64,000 nucleotides of DNA from Hybos culiciformis (lineage: Eukaryota; Arthropoda; Insecta; Diptera; Hybotidae), in the NCBI GenBank assembly GCA_964007475.1, contig OZ023275.1:8308001-8372000 (forward strand), given 5' to 3'. The position numbers and the translations under genes were made by a program. The notes under the pieces are model-generated. The model was not told the origin of the DNA. It did not search any database and saw only the letters and a program-made list of their open reading frames with translations. Positions 24,001 through 37,600 of the stretch are shown here, piece after piece. Position 1 is the stretch's first letter; each line of letters opens with the position of its first letter.

Positions 24001-27000
24001 GAATAAAAATATAAATATTATATTATATATTGTACGTGTGCATGTTGTACATATAATCTATATACAACCATCCATAGAAATTAATTCATCACAAATATAA
24101 TATAAAATCATATTGTGAGTTTGTGACAGTTTATAAATATAACACATTTAACAATTTTTCATCAAGTTGTACATTTTATTCATTTATATTTGCAGAACAT
24201 TTTTGTACCTACCTGTTGATCATAGTCTGATTATAAAAAAAATATTTGCGACAAAAATCAATCATTATTTTAAATACAAAGAAAATATTTAGAGACGTCA
24301 TCTATTGATATAATTTTAAGAAATAAATCAACTTAAAGTACTGTCAAAGTCAAGAAAAGTAAATATATTCGGAAAGAATTTGAAGTATCTTCTGTTGATA
24401 TACATTGAAAACATTTCGAAGCGAGCAGGGTATATTGTAAAAAGTTAAGTCTGACTTGAAAAGAATAGAAACTAACGATAATGTCATATATATTTGAAAA
24501 AAATTGTATATCGTCTACATACAGTAATTTCACATTTAAACTGTTGTTGGATAGATAACAGCTGCCGGCTGAAAAAATAAATGATAAATTTAATCCCTGC
24601 ACTAAATAAAATAATGTTTTTGTACACGTATATGACATACGCTTAAAACTAATTTGAGTTGTGATATTGTTTCATGGTTGACTTCTTAGACTTATCAGGT
24701 GAAATAGAATGGTAATTGTCAAATTGAGAAAGTTCACATACTGTATACATAAACTTTTTCTCGTAAAAAATATTCCAATATTATTTTGCTTTCGACTCAT
24801 CACCATTCCAGTAATGTCACCAGTACTCACTTTTTGGATTATTCTTCTCTAATCATGGAAAGGAAATATTTTTTATAACGTCTGATTTACCTATTAACTT
24901 GTAAGTTTTTGAAAAAAGAAAAATTCTGATTTCCACTTTCTTATCTGATGCGTCATTTAAAAAAAGAATACAAGATATTTCATTTATGTTATAAATGTAG
25001 GTAAAAAATGAGAAACATCTGAGTGAAGTGAGTAAAATTATCGAATAATACCTACATACATATTAACATGAAATATTAAAAAACAAAAAAAAAAAAAAGA
25101 GTTGAGAATAATAAAAATAATAATATTATAATATTATAATAATATAATCTTAAAATCTGAGAAATGCATAAAATACCTGCATTTTGAAAAAGATAAAAAT
25201 TCACACTTAGAAGATACATTTTTTTTATTCAATCTTCATACATGCATATACCGTATATTTTATAAGTTAGAAAATTTATATTTCACGGCGCTATGTATAT
25301 ATACGAATTTTGTATTTAAATGTGTTAGATCTAAAAAAAAAAAGTTAAGATGTTTTTTATAACCGGAATACATGCGTAAGATACTTTCTATAAGATAGTT
25401 TGAATACAGGACAGCATTAAATGATTTTTAGATAATTCATTTATAAGTATAGAAAATTTCAATAAATAATTTATTTTATTATGGTAATTTGAAATCAAAA
25501 GCAAAATAAAGAGCTGTAAGAATACACTGAAATAAAGAATTTAAATAATTTTTTGTTGACTATATGATTTGGCTTAATCTGAACATATATTATAAATATT
25601 ATAAATATTTTTATCTTTTTGCTATTAGTTTTTGTTATTTTAAAAATTAATACTAAAATCAGTTTTTCTTTAATTTTTTTTTTTGTTATAATGCTAACAA
25701 TCAGAATTTTATATTTTTGATTTATCAAATATTTAAGGAATTCCCTTTGTTGGCTAGACAATATATTGTACTGTATTCCAATTCCTTATCGTTTAGCTGT
25801 AATCAAATTAATATTATTTTTAAATTGTAACAATTTTATGGATATTGTACATTTTTAAAGAATTATCAAAAATACTGTATGGTGGTTTTATCATAAAAAA
25901 AAAAATAATTATAAAATTTCAAAGTTCCCCAAATTTGTTTTTCTTTTTTGTAGATTTTTATTATACATAAGCGTACAGATTTTGATATAGGTTTTAAAGG
26001 TTTTCAAAGTATTGAATAAAACACAAAAGAAATTAAAATACAAATTGAATTAATGCTCCAATCAAAAGTATAATCCGAAAATAAAAATGAAAGTCATAAA
26101 ATGAATGTCGATAATTTTTTAAAATGATAACTTCTTTTAAAAAATATAAGTTATAGATGCAGTTTAGGAACTTCGAATCTGTGAATATTTGTAACTATTA
26201 TGTTTTTGAAGACTTAAAGTGCCAAAATTTATGGAATTATGAATTTCAGTAAAAAATATTATTTTATTCCAGCAAAAGATATTGTAGAAAAGATAGTGTT
26301 GGATATTATTTTTCTAACATAAGCATAACAATTTTTTTCAAAGTATTGCTTTACTTATCTGAATCCCACTCTGTAGATAGGAAAAAAAAAAAATTTTTTT
26401 TTTAATATTTTTTAAAAATATACGAACATAAGTAAGTAACAGAGAACACCACAATCACAAAAAAAAAGGCACACAAAAACCTTCAGTTCGTATTCAATTG
26501 CCATTACTTTCGGGTCACAATTATATTTTATTTTAATTTTTTATGTTTTTTTTTTTTTTTTAAATAATTATTTTCATTTATTTTTAATTTAATTTTAATT
26601 AAAAAATATTATTAAAAAAAAAAGAAAGAAAATAAAAATTCCTAAAATATTTGTGATTTAAAATTCTTATAAATTTTAATTAAGTTTTAAAATAACAAAA
26701 AGATAAAAATAAAAAAAATAAAAATTCATACTGAAAGATACTTTTTTTTTTGTATCATTTTTTTTTTTTTTTTACTGTGTGAATAATGTCATAATATTCT
26801 TTCTTAAAGAATTTTAACGTAATTAAGAAAATTATAAATGAAAAAATTTTATTTAAAAAATAAAAATAAATGTGAGAAATAATTTTTTTTAAATAAATAA
26901 TTAGAAAAAAAAAATTTAATTATACTTAAAAAAAATTTAAATATAGAAAAGTTGTTAATAAAAAAAAACAAAAAAAAAGAATAAAAAATGTTTAAAACAT

Positions 27001-30000
27001 TAACTGCAAATAAAATGCAAAACTTCTTTTTCTTGAAAAGAAAAGAAGTTTTTTTTTTTTTTTTAATTTTTTTCATTAAGAAAACAAGTTTTTAAATTTT
27101 ATATACGAACAGATATTTCGCGATATATACACAATATATTTTGTTTTACTTAAAGAATTGTTATGCCACATTGTTTCGAAATAAAAAACAAAAATTTCAG
27201 TTTTTCTTTATTTGATTTGTTTTCAAGAAAATTAAAAAAAAAAACATATCTTGTCGTCCTAACTAATAAGCTGTACATGTACACAATTCCACTCAATCTT
27301 TTGCAATAAGACGTCTTTCTTAAATTCATCTTTTCACATATAAAATAAAATTTCAAAATCCGAAAAAAAGACTCTCATAAGTACAAACTTAGTCTTTTGA
27401 GTATTCTCTTTTTGTATTTTTTTGTTTCTGATTCTTTTTAAAGATGGTGAAAATATAATTTTATCTGTCAAAAATATAACAATAATAAATGAAAATTTTA
27501 ATTCAAATTAGGAAAAGTATGAATAATAAATGAAAATTAAAAATTTTTTTTGTTTTTTTTTTTTTGTCAAAATAAGTTGAAATAAAGTCCTATCACTAAA
27601 TGTGAACAACTTTCTCAAGATTCAATTAATTCAAAGTGTGTAAAGAGACTGTATAATAGAACACATAAAGTCAAATAAAATATTCATAAATTAGTACAGT
27701 ATAGTACTGTTGTTATCAAATATGACGTATTTATCAATGTTCTTCAATTTTGTACAAACCTTGAAGTAAAAAAAAAAAAACAAAACATTTTTTTTTTATG
27801 GAGATATAATAATTTTATTATTTAATAATTAATTTACGTACATGTTTTGATAAAATAAATATATATATATATATATAAATATATAATATGATATTTTTTC
27901 TTCCTAATAAATCATATAATTCTGTGACACCCATAGGTCAATAGTCAATATATATTCCGGACAGACAAAAATAAATAAAAATAATGTTAGAAATAATAAA
28001 ATTTCGGATTTCCTTTGGATTGAGATTACATAACTTTTCATTCAAAAAAGTTAAATAATTGGGAAAATATATTTTTCAAATATAAAAGATATAATTCCAA
28101 ACCATAATTTATTAATTACTAAAATGTTGCATTAGCCGAATCTGCCGAATCATAAAATAACTAAACTTTTTACTTTTTCACAAGTAATCTAAATATGAGT
28201 TTCTCAAAATAATACGAAAGAACTTTTAGTTCTTGACCTTATGTCTACGGTATCACATTTTAAAATCAAGTTCACTATACACTTAAACATATTATGAAAA
28301 GTTTTATTGCTTATTTTGTAATATTTTTCCAAAACATAATCAATAACTTTCTATATTCACTGAAAAAAAACACATTGGAAAATCAGCTATTAAATATAGC
28401 AGAGAGATTAGATATAAGGATATAACTAAAAGAGAGTTATTTTCTGGCAGTACGAGCTTAAAATCTTACATTTATTATTAAATAAATAATAACTTGTCCA
28501 AGAATATATAATATACCAATTGAATTGAAATACCTAGTTTATATTTAAAACGAAGCTAAGAGTAAATTACAAATTTTTTTTTTTTAATTACTAAATGAGT
28601 TTCTGAAATTTTGTATGTCGAATATTATTATAATCATATGAATGAATTATATTAAGAAATAAAAGTATGAGCTTACTATATTAATCATACCAGTTCGACA
28701 GCAAGGGAAGATACAAATTTTAGCCGCGGCAGCTATCTGTACATATATATTTTTATTTTTTTTGAAATACTGTAAATTTAATAATTAGACATAACATTAA
28801 ACGAATAATAAATAAAATACAAAAAGAAGTTTATTTTTTAAAATAATAATAATATTATAAAAATTTCCAGTTCTTTTGAATGGAGGTGTTTTTTTTTTTT
28901 TCCTTTATGTTTTAATAAAAAAAAAAAAATTAAAATAAAATTTACGTGTAAAAATGATATTCGCGAAAAAAAAAAAAAAGTTAATATTTTCGTAGTAGAA
29001 AGAAGTTTTTTTTTTTTAACAAAAAAAAAAAGAAAAAAAAGAAAAAAGTCTATAAGAAAAGTCAAATGGGGTGAAGTTTTCGCGGTAAAATAGGTTGATG
29101 CGAAGTTTTTTTTTTTTGTAATATTTTTATATTAAGTATTTAGTATTTCAATTTTTTTATATTATGATGGCAGGCAAATGGATGAGCATTAGAATTTTAG
29201 AATAGATAGTTATGAAAAGAAAATATTCTTTTTTTTTTTTTCATTTCAAACTTCTTTGAAAAAAAAAACAAAAACAGATAACAACTTAATGAAATTTAAA
29301 AAAAAAAATTAAAAATACAATAAAATCATAAATATTATTATTAGATAACCTTAGAATGGCAAAAAGGTTAAATTTTTATTTTCGTTAGAATTAACATTCG
29401 CATAAAATATTGCAATTTTTTTTTATTTTATTATATTTTTTTTTAAATAAAAATAAAAATTCAACAAAAATTCTAATAATTTACCTCTGTGCCATGTCTG
29501 ACATTAAAATCATACCATCATACTCTGGTATGATTATGAAATATGAAATTACAGGTGTAGGTATCTGAAACTTTCTTTGCATTATGTATTTACATAAAAT
29601 TATTATATTATTAAATATTATTAATTATTAAATATTATTTAAATTTTAGAAAAATTAAAAATATAAGTATGATATTAATTTTCAATTTGCTGTTGAATAA
29701 AAAAAGTCAACTTATAACCTTTGACATCAATATTATATATGTGTTATATAAGCTTTAGCCTGAATTTGTAGAATAATGTATTATTATTATTAAATGAGCA
29801 TAATTAATATAATATCATTTTAAAAATCAATACAAACAAAATTTTGTTTTAATTCACAAAAAAAAATAAAATAAATAAATAAATAAAAGCAGTTTTGTGG
29901 GTTTTTCCACTTAAAAAATATAATATACAAATATTATTATCGAACCTGGGTTTATTTAATTGTTTTGTAGGGGGAAATATTTTGTTTGTTTTTTTTATTT

Positions 30001-31665
30001 ATTTTTTTTTTTCGATGAAATAAAAGAGTACCTATACATAAAATTATGTGAAAAAAAAAATTTTAGTGTACAATTTGTACTCGGTAAAAGTAAAATAATA
30101 GTTATAAATTATAAATAAAAAATGAAAAAAAAAAAAAACAAATATTTTCATTTTTTTTTTTCTTATTTCAATAGTTCAGACGAAAAGGATATCTTTCAAA
30201 GCCATCAAATAATGTCTTTACAATATTAATAAATTGGAATATTATGTAGATTTAAGTAACTACACATTTTGATGATTTTTTTTTTTTAAACAAGTCATAT
30301 TGGATGGAAAAAACTATTTCACATATCACATATTATAGAAATTAAATTATGTACAAAAGTTGATTTTATTCTAATAAAAAACAAAATATTGAAAATAAGA
30401 GATAATGTTCCATTATTTTTTGTATTTAATTTTCATCATTAATATAAGTGTACAAAATATGTATAACTTCTAAATCTAAAATTATCAAAATTTACTTATT
30501 TATAAAGTCTCTATTTTAGAATATAATAATTATTTAAAATTTTCATAACTATTCCAGAATATATCACACTTTAATTTTATTATATCTTTTAATATAAAAG
30601 AAATGATAAGATAAGCAACTTCAAACAAGTTGTATTTATATATAAAATTCTAATGAAAATAGATAAAATTTATTGCGCAAAATTATTATCAAAATATTAT
30701 TACGATTATTATGATTACGATTAAATTTATTTATTATTATATATATGATTATGATTGAATTAATTATTTTATACACAAATCTATAAGCATTGATTAAGTA
30801 TAGTTTATTTTTTATTTTATTAAAGTTACCAAATCACTAGGTGGGATACCTTTTATACTTAAAGAAGTATGGATTTGGTAATGGAAAGAAGTTTAGACGG
30901 CATTTAAAAGTGGGACAGTTAATAGTTTTAGTATTTTCTTTTCATCTTCTGCCAATAATATCGATTTCAAAAATTCGGAAATTCTCTGGTAATATTTTAA
31001 ATAAAAATTGTGCTGCATTCTTGCTAGATAATAATAATTAATAGATTCGATTTGGAGTCATAAAATATAGATTTTAATGAATCATAAAAAGTTATTGAAT
31101 ATTTATGGAAAATTAATCATCAACCAATTTAATAATAATATTTAGTTAGTTTGCACTTGCAATTATATATGAAAATTGGAAAATTATTATAACTATATAT
31201 AAAAGTTGTAGTTTAATTTTTTTCCATTCAAAATTTTAACATTATTTATGTTTTGATACACCGAAATCTGTTCCTACAAACTTTATACTTCATAAACCAT
31301 TTTTTAATAGATTTGGCTATAAATATCAGAACTTTAAATTAAAATTTATTATTATATTTTTTATGTTGGTTTAAAAGAAAAATTTGAGTACGATTTTTTT
31401 TTTACACACATTTTATGAGACTCAAAAATAACATTTTTCTTTTTGTTTCATTCTAGAAGTTAATAAAAAAAAATAATTAAAATTATATACAAAAGAAAAC
31501 TTCATTTATTTAAAGTCATTAAGAAATATGTAATTAAAAAAAAATAAAAGAGAAAGCAAGAAATCGAATTAAGAAAAAAAACAAAACATAATATATTTAA
31601 TATTGTCATTAATTAGAATTATAATTTGAAAAACAATCAAAATTATTAATTTTACTTAATTAATT
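21090..31665. other. Long gene-free A/T-rich interval
   Basis: No supportable gene. About 26.3-30.2 kb is unusually dense in uninterrupted A and T tracts, and frames there (for example 26849-27076 and 28838-29065 minus) are simply translated T tracts. A minus-strand frame at 23649-23810 looks somewhat coding and is discussed as a finding. TA microsatellites occur near 21690 and 27858. The last few hundred bases before 31666 should contain the Dok promoter and 5' UTR, but I see no clear core element. Confidence 0.45.
21408..21483. repeat. Imperfect hairpin
   Basis: CAAGCAAACAAGAACATTTT-ACTTGC at the left is inverted at the right as GCAAGTAAAATTGTTCTTAC and then CGATTTGCTTG, with about ten extra bases in the right arm. 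It could be the remnant of a small palindromic MITE. No second copy was noticed. Confidence 0.5.
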
Positions 31666-34600
31666 ATGGATGCTGAAATACCAGTTTTAGCTGGATTTTT
31701 AAATGTCCCAACACAATCTGGATTTTCATTAAAAAAGGTGAGAAATTTGTCACATTAGTTTATAATAATAAATTAACTAAGTATATGTATTATATTATAT
31801 CAAATTTATCTGATATTGTCAAAGATATATTGTCAAATTTATCTGATTATGATTATTCATATATTTCATAAACATTATAAGTATAAACGATAATCTTTTA
31901 ATCTTAATATATGTATAATAAAATCGATCTTTGATTTTCTTCTGTCTTTAATACTTCTAACTGCTTTCAAATCCAACACAATTTTACAGAGAGAAGCATT
32001 TGGGTAAAAGACAAGTCAAGTTCCCATCTCAGCCAAATCGAATAATTCCTTCAAAAGTAAATTAGATTTTACCTAATCCAAAGAAGAATTTCTTTGTATG
32101 TATATGCTATAATAAGGCGACTATATGATTTGTTATACGTTAGTTTATTTATCTTTTTTTCCCAACGTAATTGGTTAAATATAACTCATTATTGGATATT
32201 TTTGTTTTAAATAAGTAAGCTGGTCTAGCCCCATGACCATTCTCAATAACGTTCATGGGCTTATAACTAGTTTAAAATATTTACAAAAGATTGAAGAACA
32301 ATATATCTCTATCCAAATTGAAATAATTGATGTTACTTAGTTCTTGTTACTAGGAGAAGTAAGTATAGTTAGGTTTGGTAAAAAAATTTCACTTTTCAAT
32401 AAATAATATTGTAAATCACTAAATCGTTATTCTCCTTATGTAGTATCAGCAGGGATTACAAAAAAAAATTAAAAAAGAAAATGATAGGTATATCACTGGA
32501 ATATAACATTGCTCTTCTTTTTAGATGTGCCCTACTAATCTTGGGATGCACCTTTGACTAATTACATATAGAGAAATAAAAATTTAAAAATAAAGTTGGA
32601 ATATTTCCTCGTTAGCTGGATGGCAATATTGTCTGAACTATATCGAACTTTTTTTCAAAAAAGGTTTTAAACAATATAAGTAATTTAAGAAGTCACATTT
32701 TAAAGTTCTAAATTTTGAATTCAATAACTTAAAATTATCACATATACTACACACTTATTCCTCATTTTCTAGTTCTGATGCAAGAGCTCTTGAATAGGTA
32801 TTTTAAATTTAAAAATATCAGGGTAATTTGTTTAGCCAATTGGTTTCCCTATTTCACTGTTTCAAATTTATATATACAAATTATTTAAATATAAACAATT
32901 TAAACTTGCGCTTCTTGAATTTCATTATTCTGCGTTTTTATTTCAAATTTGGTAGAAATTGATATAAAAAATCACAAAGTAATTATTTATTTTATAAGTG
33001 TTATCATTTCATATTCCTTTGAAATTTAATATCAAACCGCTTTATTTTTTTAAGAATCTTTAAAAAAGAATAATCAAAATTCCTACTACGTATTATCTCA
33101 TTTTCAGAGTAACTTTATCACATCAACTCTTTTTTGGTTAGGGCTGACAACGAAATAAATATTAACCGTGGAAAATTCAAATCTTTCTTCTGACATATAA
33201 GTTTTTTTTTTATTATTTTTTTTTGCAAAACTAATCAGCCAACAATGGCAGTAGCAAAATATTTGCAAACCAATAGAGTCTGCCCTCCACTCATTCACAA
33301 AGGAAGTAACCGATTATAAAAACTTAATAAATTGGATGAACAGTTAATTATTTAGCATTATTATTTCTCTTACCTAATTTTATTGAACCTAATGATAATA
33401 ACCCATTAAATCCAGCGGTAACGGTCAATTAAATGAATATATTATGTACAATATGCATAATTCTTATTGAAAACTACAGAAAATTTTCACTAAAGATTAT
33501 AACGTCAAAAATATTCGTTTATATGGTATGTTCCAAAAAAAAAATCCTTATTGAACATCTATGTATAATATCTTTTATGTAGAATTTTAAAGAAGCTCTC
33601 AAGGTTACCGTTTAACAACTTCCGGCATCAAAAATTAAATCTTTTAGAAAAATTTTCTCTTCATTTCGTATACTATATACTCTTTTCAGATAATCTGAAA
33701 AAATAAAAATAAAAAAAGATTTATGAAAGTTGACCCGCAAAATATTTGTTAAGTGTAAAGACTTTATCAAAACTAATGTAAATAACGAAAACATAATATA
33801 TAAAATACATATAATATATACAAATGAATTGCTTAACAAGACCAATTAGATACATTTTATTTATAAAACAAGGCCGGACAGTCAGCCACAGGTAGTCAAT
33901 TTAACAAAAGGTGGTTACACATTTAAAAACATAAAAATTAAAATTGTATAAATAAAAGCATTATTTGAAACATTTGAAAATATTTTACAATTTTAGAATA
34001 AAATTACAACAACTTGCATTTTAAACGAATTCAATAATTACATTTAATTAGTTAATAGATTACTAAAATAATTAACCTAAATTAAAGACGTGTAACCACC
34101 AAATTCTTGAGAAAATTTAGTTTACATTATTTTCAAGGACCATTAAAGATTTGCCAAAACCAATTTAAACGATTTGATGAATTTGTTCGAAAGCTTTATC
34201 AATTATATAGCTCGAATAGGAAATTCCAGGATATAAAATGTTAGTAGGAATTTTATTATCACAAAGTTATTTCAGGGAAGTTCAGATTTATGCCTTAAAT
34301 TTATAAACAGATCAAATTTTTTTCCAGCTATGTAGCTTATTTTTGCCTTAAAGTAAGATCATTTGCAAAAAATTATTCTTCCACAAATAATTTAATTTAT
34401 GCTTACTAAGAAATTTTAATTTGGTCAACAATGAAATTGGAAAATAATCATTATTAAAAAAATTGACATTAATATCTTTTTTTTAATGGATATACATTTT
34501 CGATTTCAAATTTAAATATGTAACATGTAATTTAGGTAGATGTATGTAAGTAAAAAAAAATTTTAAAAACAATATCTTTCGATTGATCTGTTGGAGACAA

Positions 34601-37600
34601 TTTTTTAAGTTAATTCTATTTTATATGTATTCCCGGGTAAATGCAATTTCCATTCACTCGTTCTCTATTTAAAAAAAAAAACAATGTTCAAGAAACTGAA
34701 TTAGGAAATTTGTAAAATATAACATCATTATATCATTTAAAAAAGGTCCTTATTGATTTATGTTATGTATATAGTATATTATTCTGTTCAGGTATTAATA
34801 GTCTTTAGTTTTACAAAATTATGACGTTCAAATAAGTTTTTCAATTGAAATATTTTTGTTAAAATTAAACCAGAACACCAAAGATGACTTTAAAATTTCC
34901 TAGGAATTTACTTTAACTATAATCATTTTTTTACTTCATTTATTTTACGGCCTTCAACGTCATTGTTATCCATAGTTTATTAAGATTTGCCGCTTTAAAA
35001 TAACTTGCTTAAGTACGTGCGAATTGTAGTAATAACTAATTTTGTGTGAAATTTATTACTTAGACAGAGCATAAAAAGAACTGATTTTTAATTAAACCAT
35101 TAATCTAGGCTTTAGCTATGATAATGATTTTTATACAACGAATTCACAAATTTTTTTTAACCCTTCTAAATTTAGTTAAATAAACTGCTTTAATTATAAG
35201 GATAATAATGTTTGAAGATAGAAGGTTAATTTTGGTTCAAAAAAGTGAGATTGTGTGTATGTGTAAAATATGCCTAGCGACAAAATAAAAGATATAAAAA
35301 AACATTAAATTTGGATTCCTCTCATTTTCATTAATATTCATGAAAATTGTTTAATTCTTTTCAAGATCTGTTAAGAGATTCATTGAGTATAATCTTCATC
35401 GCAATTTACTCAAAGAAATATTGCTAGATCTTGTCAAATGATCTATTTGAAACGATGTTAAGTTATACATATATGTAATTGACGTTAACGACTGCATATT
35501 ACGGTCCTGATGTTCAATTCAAACTTTTTTCATAAAATTTACACTGTATACTGTACACTGTACAGTATAATAAATAATTCAAACCTTATTCAAACTTCTG
35601 AGTTGAATGAAACTTAATTATTTTATTAAATGATTTTCTAAAGAGAATCATATAAAATGTGTCACATAACACTTAGTATACTATATTAAAGTGATTATAT
35701 CATTATGTTCAAAACATTCGTTTGCAATCTCATCAAACAAAACTACATCTCTTGAAAGAATAGTTTTAATGATTTTCTAATTGTTGACGTAACAACAATG
35801 TAGAAAAGCTCCAATATAGTGCAATTTCTAAATTTAAAATATGAGAAGACACTAAAAAGCTTTAACAAAATATATCTTTATTAAAAAAGTTGTGATGAAA
35901 AAATAAAATTTTTCATAAATATACATAAGAATGACCCATTAGGACATTAGGAAAACTTTTTTTTTTTTGCCCCTACTTAATTCTTGTTATTATTTCTATT
36001 AAAATCATTCTCGAAATTTACAAAAGACATAAAATTTAATTCATGAAATATGTTTTAATGTCTGGATTTTTATAAAAGATACGTGTACCTAAAAAATAAA
36101 AATCATCTTCGTTGTTAAAATAGATTAAAAAAGAAACTCGCACTTAAATTAAACGTTTTATATGAAAAAAAATATCTTTTCTAAAATATTTTGAGACATT
36201 TCATTGGCATTTCCTTTTCTTTACTAACCAAATTATTTCTTTTTTTTATGTCTTGAAAGATTTTTTTTTCGCAATGTTTGTATAATATTTTTTGGATTTG
36301 TATTGCATATTAAAGAGGTAAAAAAAAACTGGTAAAATGAAAATACTAGTTTGTTACACACAGAAAAAATATTATAAAAATATATTTTTTTGTAGTTTAT
36401 TTCAAGAAAACTGAAAATCAATCAAATCAAAATTGTATGTTGCTTCGAAAAAATCCTCACAAAAATTACGACATATCAGGGTCAAAGTAACAAATGGTAG
36501 CCAGGCAATAGTCGATTTAATATATTTAATTAATTTGTGTGATAATCAAAGAATTATATTTTTAAGAGATAGTGATGAACCTTTAATAAACTATATATAA
36601 TAACATGGATCTTACTTAGTGCATATTTATGTATATTAACATCAGCTAATTCTGTTTTATATTCGGCACAAGACTTTAAAAATTAGACTAAAAAAGTGTT
36701 AAGTGCTTTTGAAATTTTTCTGAGTGCCGAAAAAAATAAAAATTAAAACGTGCTTTTATAGTTGAACTTTTATTTTTTTATTTTCCTAGCGCGGGTGCTA
36801 AACTGAAATTATCTTATACTTATATATAGCAATTAGGTAAAATAACAAAAAAAAAAAAAACAACATAGTGAATTGTTTATTTTTATCGTCATTAGCACTT
36901 TCAGTAGATAGATAAATGTAGATAGAAAAAAAAAGGTAGAAAGAGAGGAATGGCTAAACATAAATGTTTTATGTACGCAGAATTTCATAGTAATTTTGTA
37001 CATAAAAAAATGATATAATAATATGTATAGGAAAAAAAAACTGGTATATTAAATTTAATAACAATATTAAAAATTTTACTTGGATAATGAGTTAAAAATA
37101 TAAATATGGATATTGTATTGTGTATATATTGAAAGCTGTTTTCTTTTGACATGATAACAAAATAAAGATTTTTAAGATATTTTAAGATGCTTATATACTT
37201 AATATATATGTGGGATGTTAGCTCTATCTTCTGAATCTGTGGTTAAAAATTGAATTGCAACACTTTAACATGGACAATAGATATAATTAATTATTGAGGA
37301 TTTTTACATTCAAAACCTAAGGAATTTATAAACTAAGAAAAAAAAAAATTTCTTATTATGTGTAAAGAAGGGTTATTTAAAGTATAGAGAGTTTAATAAA
37401 ATTTGTATACATATAATACCTATATCTATTTTATTGCATAAAAATTTTACATGAATAGGAATATGTTATTCAAAACATTAGAGAACATAATTTTATTATA
37501 TTTGCCAAAATAGATCCAAATTAGGGACGATGGGTTTCTTTTACTATAAAATAAAGTAAAACGTTATTTGAATTTTATTAAAAACTAACGATATTAAAAA

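Noticed and set aside
24333..24638. 101-codon minus-strand frame
   Set aside because: Hydrophobic background-like sequence without a domain or signal. Length is at the edge of what chance gives.
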